From positions 1-21,485 of the forward strand of contig JALPXT010000009.1 in NCBI GenBank assembly GCA_023271485.1: a DNA stretch of 21,485 nucleotides. Direction: 5' to 3'. A model generated the notes under the pieces. The model did no database searches. It was given only the letters and a program-made list of their open reading frames with translations, and was not told the origin of the DNA. Shown here in pieces: positions 1 through 5,843 of the stretch; within the stretch, counting starts at the first letter, position 1; the number at the start of each line of letters is the position of its first letter. The position numbers were made by a program, and so were the translations under genes. The stretch comes from Dehalococcoidia bacterium. Its GTDB lineage: Bacteria > Chloroflexota > Dehalococcoidia > SZUA-161 > SpSt-899.

Positions 1-392
1 TCCGGCTCTATCGTTTCCTGAGCTTCCTCAAATTCGGCGGCCTCTCCTTCGGGAAGCGCCGTCACTGCACGGCGGTCGAGGAAGATCACCCGATTCGCGT
101 AAACCTCGACCCGGGACCGCTTTTGTCCATCCTGTCCCTCCCAGGTGCGGGTTCTCATCTCCCCCTCGACGTAGACCTGCTTTCCCTTGGTCAAGAACTG
201 GTTGCATGTCTCTGCCAACCTGTTCCAGGCAACGATATTGAACCATTCTGTTTCCTTTCTTCGCTCCCCGTCGGAGGCGGTGAAGACCCGGTTGGTAGCC
301 AGGCTAAAAGACGTCACCGGCTTCCCACTGGGGGTAAAACGCATCTCCGGATCTCTTCCTACATTTCCGATGGCTATCAGCTTATTGAACAT
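1..392 (-). CDS. ssb: Single-stranded DNA-binding protein (partial, runs off left edge)
   Basis: The protein coats single-stranded DNA in replication, repair and recombination. The visible 130 residues form a bacterial OB-fold: an N-terminus MFNKLIAIGNVGRDPEMRF, then PVTSFSLATNR, a TEWFNIVAWNRLAE strand, KGKQVYVEGEMRTRTW, and a final strand ending in VIFLDR at about residue 112. The usual acidic, Gly/Pro-rich tail and the DDxPF tip would lie beyond base 1, so the gene is cut by the window and not broken. The ATG at 390-392 is preceded by a GGAAGGAG ribosome-binding site. It lies 20 bases downstream of rpsF on the same strand, the common bacterial rpsF-ssb(-rpsR) order, so rpsR may follow outside the window. 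The assignment is secure. Confidence 0.95.
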   Translation of the reverse strand, partial: MFNKLIAIGNVGRDPEMRFTPSGKPVTSFSLATNRVFTASDGERRKETEWFNIVAWNRLAETCNQFLTKGKQVYVEGEMRTRTWEGQDGQKRSRVEVYANRVIFLDRRAVTALPEGEAAEFEEAQETIEP

Positions 393-412
393 TTCGAACT
401 CCTTCCTACGAT

Positions 413-700
413 TTAATCGCCCAATCTAACCAGCAAATGGCGAAGGTACTCTTCAGCGAGATTCAGGCTGCTTTCAAACTTGGCTATCTTAGCCGGCTCG
501 AACTCCACTTTCATCATCACATAATTGCCCTCCCCACGATGCCCTATAGGATAGGTCAATTTCCGTCGCCCCCAGTGGTTGATCTCATTGACGCCGCCGC
601 CGCTCTTGGCGACCAATGCTGTGAGTTTCTCCATCGTTTGAGGAACATCCTCCTCAGCGATATCTGGATCGATTATTACGGTCAGTTCGTAGTTACGCAA
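413..700 (-). CDS. rpsF: 30S ribosomal protein S6
   Basis: This is ribosomal protein S6 of the small-subunit platform, where it pairs with S18. The 95 residues begin LRNYELTVIIDPD, followed by EINHWGRRKLTYPI and GNYVMMKVEFEP, all typical of S6. I chose the TTG at 698-700 because the canonical S6 N-terminus (R-x-YEL) follows at once and a purine-rich GGAGGAAGAGGGGGG site sits just upstream. An ATG at 740-742 would add 14 residues unlike S6 and lies within a few bases of the start site predicted from the promoter at 746-774. It is the first gene of a two-gene transcript with ssb. Confidence 0.95.
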   Translation of the reverse strand: MRNYELTVIIDPDIAEEDVPQTMEKLTALVAKSGGGVNEINHWGRRKLTYPIGHRGEGNYVMMKVEFEPAKIAKFESSLNLAEEYLRHLLVRLGD

Positions 701-745
701 ATCCCCCCTCTTCCTCCGGTTATCGATTCCTTTCAGGAACACATT

Positions 746-774
746 ATTATAGCACGTGAACCGGCGGATGACAA
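746..774 (-). promoter_or_regulatory. Sigma70-type promoter for rpsF-ssb
   Basis: On the minus strand a TTGTCA -35 box (769-774) and a perfect TATAAT -10 box (746-751) are separated by 17 bases. The predicted start is near 739, giving a leader of about 40 bases before the TTG start of rpsF. That leader could carry S6:S18 autoregulation as in other bacteria, but no structure was assigned here. Confidence 0.7.
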
Positions 775-796
775 GTAATAGTCTCTCCCCAAGATG

Positions 797-825
797 TGGA
801 CTAATGGGGATGCAGGGAATATAAT
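797..825 (+). promoter_or_regulatory. Candidate promoter for rsmI
   Basis: A TGGACT box (797-802) lies 17 bases before a perfect TATAAT (820-825). Transcription would begin near 832, so the GTG at 831 or ATG at 834 would be almost leaderless and the TTG at 825 would lie inside the -10 box. The -35 box is weak (4 of 6), so this is tentative. Confidence 0.4.
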
Positions 826-833
826 TGAGAGTG

Positions 834-1529
834 ATGTCTACGCTCTATGTGGTGGCGACGCCCATTGGCAACCTGGAGGACGTGACGCTGCGGGCAATCC
901 GGGTCTTGCATGAGGTAGGATTAATCGCCGCAGAAGATACGCGCAGGACCAAGCGGCTCCTTTCCGCGTATCAGATCAAGACCCCTCTGACCAGTTTCCA
1001 CGAGCATAACAAGCGAGCCAAGCTCCCGTACCTCTTGAGGGCTCTTGAGCATGAAGACGTGGCGCTGGTTTCGGAGGCGGGCATGCCCGGAATCAACGAT
1101 CCGGGCTACGATCTTGTTCTGGCTGCGGTTGATCGTGACGCAAAGGTGGTACCCGTTCCGGGGCCCTCGGCTATTCCCGCTGCCCTGGCTGTGTCGGGGC
1201 TCACTACAGAGCAATTCATCCACCTGGGATTCCTGCCACGGAAAAAGGGAGCGAGGAGAAAACTGCTCCAGTCCATCGCCGCTGAGCCACGGACTATCGT
1301 TGCTTTTGAGACACCGCACCGTCTGAGATCGGCGCTGGTGGATCTGGGCGAGGTGCTGGGCGAACGCAGACTTGCCATCTGCCGTGAGATGACCAAGCTT
1401 CACGAGGAGATCTTCCGAGGGACGGTCAGCCAGGCCATCGAGCACTTTGCGAAGCCCAGGGGAGAATTCACCCTGGTTATTGAAGGGAAAGCCCGAGAGC
1501 CAAGATGTGCTGATCGACCGACGTCTTGA
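834..1529 (+). CDS. rsmI: 16S rRNA (cytidine 1402-2'-O)-methyltransferase
   Basis: RsmI uses S-adenosylmethionine to 2'-O-methylate C1402 in the decoding centre of 16S rRNA. The family signatures are in order: LYVVATPIGNLEDVTLRA at the N-terminus, AAEDTRRTKRLL, FHEHN, VSEAGMPGINDPG, VVPVPGPSA and GEFTLVIEG near the end. This is the tetrapyrrole-methylase fold. At 231 residues it is about 50 shorter than E. coli RsmI and lacks the C-terminal helical part, ending soon after the last core strand. The ATG at 834 matches the usual MSTLYVV start; a TTG at 825 with AGGGA upstream is the alternative. The last bases overlap the -35 box of the next transcript. Confidence 0.93.
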   Translation: MSTLYVVATPIGNLEDVTLRAIRVLHEVGLIAAEDTRRTKRLLSAYQIKTPLTSFHEHNKRAKLPYLLRALEHEDVALVSEAGMPGINDPGYDLVLAAVDRDAKVVPVPGPSAIPAALAVSGLTTEQFIHLGFLPRKKGARRKLLQSIAAEPRTIVAFETPHRLRSALVDLGEVLGERRLAICREMTKLHEEIFRGTVSQAIEHFAKPRGEFTLVIEGKAREPRCADRPTS

Positions 1530-1554
1530 CGGGTTTGAGAGGGGGAAGTATAAT
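1526..1554 (+). promoter_or_regulatory. Strong sigma70-type promoter for the desulforedoxin pair
   Basis: TTGACG (1526-1531) and a perfect TATAAT (1549-1554) are spaced by exactly 17 bases. The -35 box covers the TGA stop of rsmI (1527-1529). The two small genes that follow therefore probably have their own promoter, with a start near 1561 and a short leader. Confidence 0.75.
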
Positions 1555-1585
1555 AGAGATTGAGATTTACAGAGGTGGTGCATCC

Positions 1586-1705
1586 ATGCCTAATAAAGTT
1601 GGGAAGCGGTATCAATGCCTTAAGTGCGGCACCGAGCTGATAGTCACCCGGGGAGGAAATGGCTCAGTCAAGTGCTGCGGGGAGCCGATGCAACCGAAAT
1701 CCTAG
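1586..1705 (+). CDS. Desulforedoxin-like FeS4 protein, copy 1
   Basis: This is a 39-residue protein with a desulforedoxin-type iron site: Cys11 and Cys14 in CLKCG and the adjacent pair Cys30-Cys31 in VKCCGEPM. These four would hold one rubredoxin-like Fe atom, as in desulforedoxin and the N-terminal domain of desulfoferrodoxin. In anaerobes such proteins are electron carriers, often linked to superoxide or oxygen detoxification; the partner here is unknown. The size matches free-standing desulforedoxin of about 37 residues. An AGAGGTGGT site lies upstream of the ATG. A paralogue follows after 13 bases, probably on the same transcript. The four Cys make the family call firm. Confidence 0.85.
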   Translation: MPNKVGKRYQCLKCGTELIVTRGGNGSVKCCGEPMQPKS

Positions 1706-1718
1706 GAGGAATTTTCAC

Positions 1719-1862
1719 ATGCCAAACGAATTAGGCAAGAGGTTTCGCTGTGGGGTATGCAATAGCGAGGTTCTGATTACCAAGGCGGGTGACGGTGGGG
1801 TGGAATGTTGTGACAAACCGATGGAGATGCAACAGCCAAGGCCATTGCCATCGTCTGACTAA
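1719..1862 (+). CDS. Desulforedoxin-like FeS4 protein, copy 2
   Basis: This 47-residue paralogue of the gene just upstream has the same ligand pattern: Cys11 and Cys14 in CGVCN and Cys31-Cys32 in VECCDKPM. The first ten residues of the two proteins align (MPNKVGKRYQ and MPNELGKRFR), which points to tandem duplication followed by divergence. The C-terminus is extended by a Pro/Gln-rich tail ending PLPSSD. A strong AGGAGGA site at 1704-1710 overlaps the stop codon of copy 1 and fixes the ATG at 1719; an in-frame start at 1659 would lie inside copy 1. It is likely a redox carrier, with no partner visible in the window. Confidence 0.85.
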   Translation: MPNELGKRFRCGVCNSEVLITKAGDGGVECCDKPMEMQQPRPLPSSD

Positions 1863-1900
1863 CAGTGCTCCAGCCCCTTCTTTTCAGTTGGGAGAGCGAA

Positions 1901-2773
1901 TTGCCCAAGCGAATTCGATATGGTGGGCAGGCGGTTCTTGAGGGAGTGATGATGCGGGGGCCTAATCGGATGAAGGTCGCCGTTCGTCGTCCCGATGGCG
2001 AGATTGTCTCGATGGCCGATCCTGTGAGTACCATTTACGCCGGCCGCCTGCGAAAGACGCCGCTGCTGCGCGGCATCTTTGCATTGATCGAGGCCCTCAT
2101 TCTGGGGGTCAAGGCCCTGATGTTTTCGGCTAAGATAGCCGCTGAGTCAGAGCTGGAGGAGGAACTCAAGCCGGGGATACTCTGGGCTACGGTGGGTCTC
2201 GGCCTTGTCTTAGGGGTGGCCCTATTCGTGATCCTGCCGATGCTGATCACTCATTACGGTATCGATCGCCTGACGACCTCCCCGGTAATCAGCAATGCCG
2301 CCGATGGCATCATTCGCTTGCTTTTCTTTATCACGTACCTTGCCCTGATATCACGTATACCTGATATTCGCCGGGTTTTTGCTTATCACGGTGCGGAGCA
2401 CAAGGCGGTCAATGCCTACGAGGCAGGTGCCACGATGACGGTGGAGAACGTTCAGAGATACAGTACGTCCCACACTCGATGTGGAACCGGCTTTCTGCTC
2501 ATCGTGATGGTTATTGCCATCATGGTCTTCGTCTTCACCGGTCAACCGGCGCTGTGGCTTCGCCTCCTCTCTCGACTCGCCCTTCTCCCCGTAATCGCCG
2601 CGATCGGATATGAGCTGATTCACCTCGCCGCCAACCATACCGGAAACCGCATCATCCGAGCCGTTATGGCTCCCGGCCTGGCGCTCCAGTCGCTGACCAC
2701 CCGGCAACCCGATTCGGAGCAAGTCGAGGTAGCTATAGCTGCGCTTGAAGGGGTGATCGAGACTGAAGAGTAG
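1901..2773 (+). CDS. DUF1385 family (YqhQ-like) membrane protein
   Basis: The protein is recognised by its N-terminal signature YGGQAVLEGVMMRGPN (residues 7-22 counted from the TTG), the central AYHGAEHKAVNAYE (161-174) and SHTRCGTGFL (190-199). Hydrophobic stretches at roughly 94-116, 137-151, 199-212 and 220-243 are likely membrane segments. The family is widespread and its biochemical function is not established; the conserved His/Glu cluster might bind a metal. I chose the TTG at 1901 because GGGAGAG lies just upstream and homologues begin a few residues before YGGQAV. A GTG at 1865 would add 12 residues. It converges on hisI, and the two stop codons lie in one hairpin. Confidence 0.88.
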   Translation: MPKRIRYGGQAVLEGVMMRGPNRMKVAVRRPDGEIVSMADPVSTIYAGRLRKTPLLRGIFALIEALILGVKALMFSAKIAAESELEEELKPGILWATVGLGLVLGVALFVILPMLITHYGIDRLTTSPVISNAADGIIRLLFFITYLALISRIPDIRRVFAYHGAEHKAVNAYEAGATMTVENVQRYSTSHTRCGTGFLLIVMVIAIMVFVFTGQPALWLRLLSRLALLPVIAAIGYELIHLAANHTGNRIIRAVMAPGLALQSLTTRQPDSEQVEVAIAALEGVIETEE

Positions 2774-2789
2774 AACGTGGCTACTCTTC
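2765..2789. terminator. Convergent hairpin made of the two stop regions
   Basis: GAAGAGTAG (2765-2773) and CTACTCTTC (2781-2789) form a perfect 9-bp stem with a 7-base loop. The left arm encodes Glu-Glu-stop of the DUF1385 gene and the right arm encodes Glu-Glu-stop of hisI on the other strand. It could act as a two-way terminator, but neither side has a clear U-tract. Confidence 0.5.
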
Positions 2790-3092
2790 GTCGAGTCTTC
2801 GGAAGAAGCAGGACCGGCTTCCGGTGTGACATACCGGGCCGGCGGGTTCCGCTCTAATCAGGATGGTATCCCCGTCGCAGTCGATGAGGATCGAGCGCAC
2901 ATTGATGTAATTGCCTGAAGTCGCTCCCTTGTGCCATAATTCCTGCCGGCTGCGGCTCCAGAACCATGCCTGTCCAGTGGATTTCGTCCTCTCCAGTGAC
3001 TCCTGGTTCATGTAGCCCAGCATGAGCACCTCACCGGTGTTCGCGTCCTGAATGATTGCCGGGATCAGACCTTTTTCGTCGAATTTTGGCAT
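2781..3092 (-). CDS. hisI: Phosphoribosyl-AMP cyclohydrolase
   Basis: HisI opens the adenine ring of phosphoribosyl-AMP, the third step of histidine synthesis, and is a Zn/Mg enzyme. The 103 residues contain VLMLGYMNQESLERT, WFWSRSRQELWHKGATSGN (43-61) and the metal-binding DCDGDTIL (71-78), with Cys72, Cys88 and Cys95 as the usual Zn ligands. The length fits a monofunctional HisI without a fused HisE. I chose the ATG at 3090-3092, which has AGAAGGA upstream; an upstream ATG at 3131 would translate through the repeat arm of the neighbouring cassette and gives residues unlike HisI. It lies downstream of hisA and was probably co-transcribed with it before the GxxExxY cassette separated them. 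Confidence 0.93.
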   Translation of the reverse strand: MPKFDEKGLIPAIIQDANTGEVLMLGYMNQESLERTKSTGQAWFWSRSRQELWHKGATSGNYINVRSILIDCDGDTILIRAEPAGPVCHTGSRSCFFRRLDEE

Positions 3093-3116
3093 GGTTGTTA
3101 TCCTTCTCCGTAAGCC

Positions 3117-3148
3117 TTCACCGCAGAGCACGCAGAGAACACAGAGAA
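3117..3148 (+). repeat. Inverted-repeat arm of the GxxExxY cassette (hisI side)
   Basis: A purine-rich tract of CACAGAG-like units (CGCAGAG, CACGCAGAG, ACACAGAG) begins TTCACCGCAGAG. It lies between the hisI start and the end of the GxxExxY coding region, pointing into the cassette. Confidence 0.55.
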
Positions 3149-3158
3149 CCCCCTAATG

Positions 3159-4319
3159 TTAAAAACCATAAACGAGCCTACGGATACCGTTCTTAAGCAC
3201 CTTAACATTAAAGTTGATCAGTAGGCCCACTTTGTATCCAGATAGCTTCAGATAAGACAGCAATTGTGCTTGGTGGATCGGTTCTAACCTTTCGACTGCC
3301 TTCAATTCAACCACTATTTGATCTGCCACCAGCATATCTATGCGATACCCGCAATCCAATTGTACATCGTGGTAGATTACGGGCAGAGCTTTTTGAGGTT
3401 CGACTTTCAAGCCTCGCTGTGCCAATTCCCAAGCAAGACATGCCTGATAAGTCGATTCGAGCAAACCCGGGCCAAGCTCTCTATGCACGGCCATAGCAGC
3501 TCCAATAATCGTCTGCGTTATCTCGTCCGGATTTTGCCTCATCTCAGCGGTCTCAGCGGTCTCTGTGGTGAACGGGTGCCCTGCTCCCTTCTGTTCAGAA
3601 GGTCGTTCTTTGATCGCAGACAGTGCCTCCTCGAGGTCAATATCCCCGGTGTAGATCGCCCTGCCGATGATAGCCCCCTCCGCGCCCAACCCCGCCAGCC
3701 TCCTCAGGTGTTCAACTGAGGCGATGCCGCCGGCAGCGATGACCGGCGCTTCAGCCTGAGCGATCACCTTCGCGATCTCCTCAAAGTTGGGCCCGGACAG
3801 CGTGCCGTCGCGAGCGATGTCGGTGTAGATGAACCGCTTTACCCCTCGCCATTCCATTTCGCGGATCACTTCATTGACGGTCAGCCTGCCTCGCTCTTTC
3901 CATCCGTGTCCCCTGGCAAACCCCTCCCGGGCGTCTATGCTGACGATGATGCGCTCATCGAATCTGCGGCAGGCCTCCTCTACCAGGCCGGGGTCTTCGA
4001 TGGCTGCGGTGCCTAGAATCGCTCGACCGACGCCGGAATCGAGCAAATGCGTCAGGGTTTCGATTTGCCGTATCCCTCCCCCGACCTGAACAGGTATCTG
4101 AACCCGGCGGACTATCTCTTCAATGGCGGGGGAATTGCACATCTCGCCGCCGGCAGCGCCGTCGAGGTCCACCAGGTGAAGTCTCTTCGCCCCGGCACCC
4201 TGCCAGCGCAGGGCCACAGCCACCGGATCCTCGGAGAAAACCGTCTCCCTGGTGTAGTCACCCTGATACAGGCGGACGCACCTTCCGTTTCTGAGGTCAA
4301 TGGCGGGGATTATTTCCAT
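3159..4319 (-). CDS. hisA: HisA isomerase fused in frame to a GxxExxY-family domain
   Basis: Residues 1-240 are a complete HisA, which isomerises ProFAR to PRFAR in histidine synthesis. It is a (beta/alpha)8 barrel with MEIIPAIDLRNG (Asp8), QVGGGIR, SIDA (Asp129), YTDIARDGTLSGPN and AAGGIAS, the phosphate loops and catalytic aspartates being in place. Residues 241-259 are a low-complexity linker encoded by a repeat arm. Residues 260-386 are a whole GxxExxY protein, with GPGLLESTY (283-291), CGYRIDMLVAD, VVELKAVE and LLINFNV, a small family proposed to be PD-(D/E)XK nuclease-like. Met260 (ATG 3540-3542) could still start a separate protein. HisA alone would normally end near residue 240, so its own stop has been lost. 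It starts 5 bases after argD and precedes hisI. Confidence 0.9.
   Translation of the reverse strand: MEIIPAIDLRNGRCVRLYQGDYTRETVFSEDPVAVALRWQGAGAKRLHLVDLDGAAGGEMCNSPAIEEIVRRVQIPVQVGGGIRQIETLTHLLDSGVGRAILGTAAIEDPGLVEEACRRFDERIIVSIDAREGFARGHGWKERGRLTVNEVIREMEWRGVKRFIYTDIARDGTLSGPNFEEIAKVIAQAEAPVIAAGGIASVEHLRRLAGLGAEGAIIGRAIYTGDIDLEEALSAIKERPSEQKGAGHPFTTETAETAEMRQNPDEITQTIIGAAMAVHRELGPGLLESTYQACLAWELAQRGLKVEPQKALPVIYHDVQLDCGYRIDMLVADQIVVELKAVERLEPIHQAQLLSYLKLSGYKVGLLINFNVKVLKNGIRRLVYGF
3541..3572 (-). repeat. Inverted-repeat arm of the GxxExxY cassette (hisA side)
   Basis: Read on the minus strand it starts TTCACCACAGAG and continues with two GACCGCTGA units. It lies inside the fused reading frame and encodes the low-complexity linker between HisA and the GxxExxY domain. 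The ATG at 3540-3542 directly abuts it. Confidence 0.55.
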
Positions 4320-4324
4320 GACCG

Positions 4325-5509
4325 TTACGATATTTGAATTAAGGCGTCCTTCAGGATGCCCATGGCTTCATCGACCTCTTTTTTCCGGGTGATGAGCGGC
4401 GGCATGAAACGGACGGCATTTGGTTTCACCGGATTGAGCAGGAGCCCTCTTTCGATGCAGGCTTCTATCACCTTGCCGGAGATTTCGCCCTCAAATTCCA
4501 GGGCGACCAACAGCCCTCTTCCCCGCACATCGGTGATGAAATCGAAACTCGATCTCAGCCTATCGAGCTCTGCCATCAGATATGCGCCCACTTCGCGGAC
4601 GCTTGCCGGCACCCCGTTTTCGAGGATGAAACTCAGCACTGCGTATCCCACAGCACAGACGAGAGGATTCCCGCCGAAGGTTGATCCGTGCTCCCCCGGG
4701 CTGAAGACTGCGGCCTTCTCCCTGGCCAATACGGCAGCGATGGGCACCCCTCCTCCCAACCCCTTCGCAAGGGTCATGATGTCAGGTTCGATGCCAAGTT
4801 GCTCGTAGGCGAAAAGTGTTCCCGTTCGGCCCATACCGGTTTGGATCTCGTCCAGGATCAGCAGCAGGCCATTGCGGTCACACCATTTTCTAACCTCGTG
4901 GAAGTAGTCACTGTCCGGGATATTCACTCCGTTTTCGCCCTGGAGTGGCTCCAGCATCACCGCGCAGGTGAGAGCAGAGGTAGCGGCCTTTATGGCCTCG
5001 ATATTGTTGTACTCCACGTTAATAAACCCGCCGGGCAGGGGTACAAACGGCTCCTGGAATTTGCGCTGGCCGGTGGCGGCTATGGTGGCCATAGTGCGCC
5101 CATGGAAGGAGCCCATCGCAGTAATGATCTCATACGCTCCATCGAGGTGAATACGCCCATACTTTCGAGCAAGTTTGATGGCCCCCTCGTTGGCCTCGGC
5201 TCCGCTGCTGCTGAAGAAGACCCTGTCGAGGCAGCAATTCTCCACCAGAAGCTCCGCCAGCCGCAACTGCGGTATGGTGTAGAACTGGTTTGAGACCTGG
5301 ATCAGGGTACGAGATTGTTCGTTGAGGGCATCGGTGATGACCGGGTGGCAGTGTCCCAGAACGTTCACGGCCCACCCCCCCACAAAGTCAAGGTACTCCT
5401 TCCCTTTATCGTCCCATACCCGGATGCCCTGGCCGCGGACGAGTGTCACCGGCAACCGTTTGAAGGTGGACATAAAATACTTCTTTTCTAATTCTTGCCA
5501 GTCTGACAT
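4325..5509 (-). CDS. argD: Acetylornithine/class III aminotransferase
   Basis: This is a fold-type I, PLP-dependent class III aminotransferase, most like acetylornithine aminotransferase of arginine synthesis. With residues numbered from a GTG two codons upstream of the chosen start, it shows the phosphate-binding SSSGAEANEGAIKLARK (102-118), FHGRTMATIAATG, the cofactor Asp222 in LILDEIQTGMGRTG, the PLP lysine Lys251 in TLAKGLGGGVPIAAV, and STFGGNPL. The 394 residues match the usual length. I prefer the ATG at 5507-5509, spaced well from AGAGGTGAT; a GTG at 5515 is possible. Related enzymes such as ornithine or GABA aminotransferases cannot be excluded by sequence reading. A TATTATACT stretch about 50 bases upstream may be the -10 region, but no good -35 box accompanies it. 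It leads the argD-hisA-hisI cluster. Confidence 0.88.
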   Translation of the reverse strand: MSDWQELEKKYFMSTFKRLPVTLVRGQGIRVWDDKGKEYLDFVGGWAVNVLGHCHPVITDALNEQSRTLIQVSNQFYTIPQLRLAELLVENCCLDRVFFSSSGAEANEGAIKLARKYGRIHLDGAYEIITAMGSFHGRTMATIAATGQRKFQEPFVPLPGGFINVEYNNIEAIKAATSALTCAVMLEPLQGENGVNIPDSDYFHEVRKWCDRNGLLLILDEIQTGMGRTGTLFAYEQLGIEPDIMTLAKGLGGGVPIAAVLAREKAAVFSPGEHGSTFGGNPLVCAVGYAVLSFILENGVPASVREVGAYLMAELDRLRSSFDFITDVRGRGLLVALEFEGEISGKVIEACIERGLLLNPVKPNAVRFMPPLITRKKEVDEAMGILKDALIQIS

Positions 5510-5593
5510 GATCACCTCTGTGAGAGAGGAGTATTTGAATAAATCCTCCCCAGCAAGTATAATAGAACTCGCTGCCAGAATGCAGCGCCAATC

Positions 5594-5733
5594 CGTAACT
5601 GCTCAGGTTCAAAGTTCCGAAGTTCAGGGTTCAAGGTTAGACTGATCAAGCTTCAAGATTGAACGGTTAGGCATACAACCGTGAACCCCTGGGCCTGCGG
5701 CCGGGGGCAGGCCTGACAACCTGAGTAGTTACG
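5594..5733. mobile_element. Short element with 16-bp terminal inverted repeats (MITE-like)
   Basis: CGTAACTGCTCAGGTT (5594-5609) and its near-exact inverse (5718-5733; 15 of 16 match) bound a 140-bp segment with no gene. Inside are several GTTCAAGG/GTTCAGGG-like repeats and a GC-rich hairpin with GGCCTGC and GCAGGCC arms near 5691-5714. It sits between the start of argD and the tRNA-Sec gene. It has the look of a non-autonomous element; no target duplication was identified. Confidence 0.5.
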
Positions 5734-5750
5734 CAAATCCCGGTTTCTAA

Positions 5751-5843
5751 GGGAGTGAATGGGTCCCGGTGGGCTTCGCGGACTTCAAATCCGTTGGTGG
5801 GTATCTATCGATGCTCATGGTGGTTCGACTCCCCTCACTCCCG
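5751..5843 (+). tRNA. selC: tRNA-Sec (anticodon TCA), unusual 8/4-like fold
   Basis: The gene supplies the UGA-reading tRNA for selenocysteine. It has the hallmarks of bacterial tRNA-Sec: an 8-bp acceptor stem (GGGAGTGA 5751-5758 with TCACTCCC 5835-5842), a 6-bp D stem with a 4-base loop (GGGTCC, CGGT, GGGCTT), an anticodon loop CTTCAAA at 5783-5789 with TCA at 5785-5787, a long variable arm of up to 9 bp (5797-5805 with 5810-5818) and a TTCGACT T-loop (5824-5830). The discriminator is G5843 and CCA is not encoded. Only four bases lie between the T-loop and the acceptor strand, so the T stem is 4 bp with one T-C mismatch. The usual bacterial form is 8/5. The 3' 29 bases overlap the subtilisin gene on the other strand. 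selA, selB and selD are not in the window. Confidence 0.85.

Larger units (their letters stand above)
3117..3572. mobile_element. Putative GxxExxY cassette with imperfect terminal inverted repeats
   Basis: A 456-bp segment carries the GxxExxY coding region and is bounded by related sequences in opposite orientation. The left arm at 3117-3148 begins TTCACCGCAGAG and the right arm at 3541-3572, read on the minus strand, begins TTCACCACAGAG. By eye they match at 17 of the first 21 positions and about 24 of 32 overall. The right arm is translated as the linker TTETAETAEM in the hisA fusion. The reading is that a small cassette inserted at the hisA/hisI boundary. No transposase and no clear target duplication were seen. 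Confidence 0.55.

Noticed and set aside
701..742. A longer rpsF starting at ATG 740-742
   Set aside because: The extra 14 residues are unlike S6 and the predicted transcript starts near 739, so the TTG at 700 fits better.
921..1583. A 220-residue open frame antisense to rsmI
   Set aside because: It has no family motif, and the plus strand encodes a clear RsmI over the same bases.
1500..1590. A selenocysteine codon extending rsmI past its TGA
   Set aside because: A tRNA-Sec is present, but the sequence after the TGA does not continue the family and instead forms a promoter and leader.
3093..3131. A longer hisI starting at 3131
   Set aside because: The added residues come from the repeat arm next to the gene and do not resemble HisI; AGAAGGA supports the ATG at 3092.
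5540..5575. A full promoter for argD at the TATTATACT stretch
   Set aside because: The -10 match is fair but no acceptable -35 box lies 16-18 bases upstream, so it is not listed as a feature.
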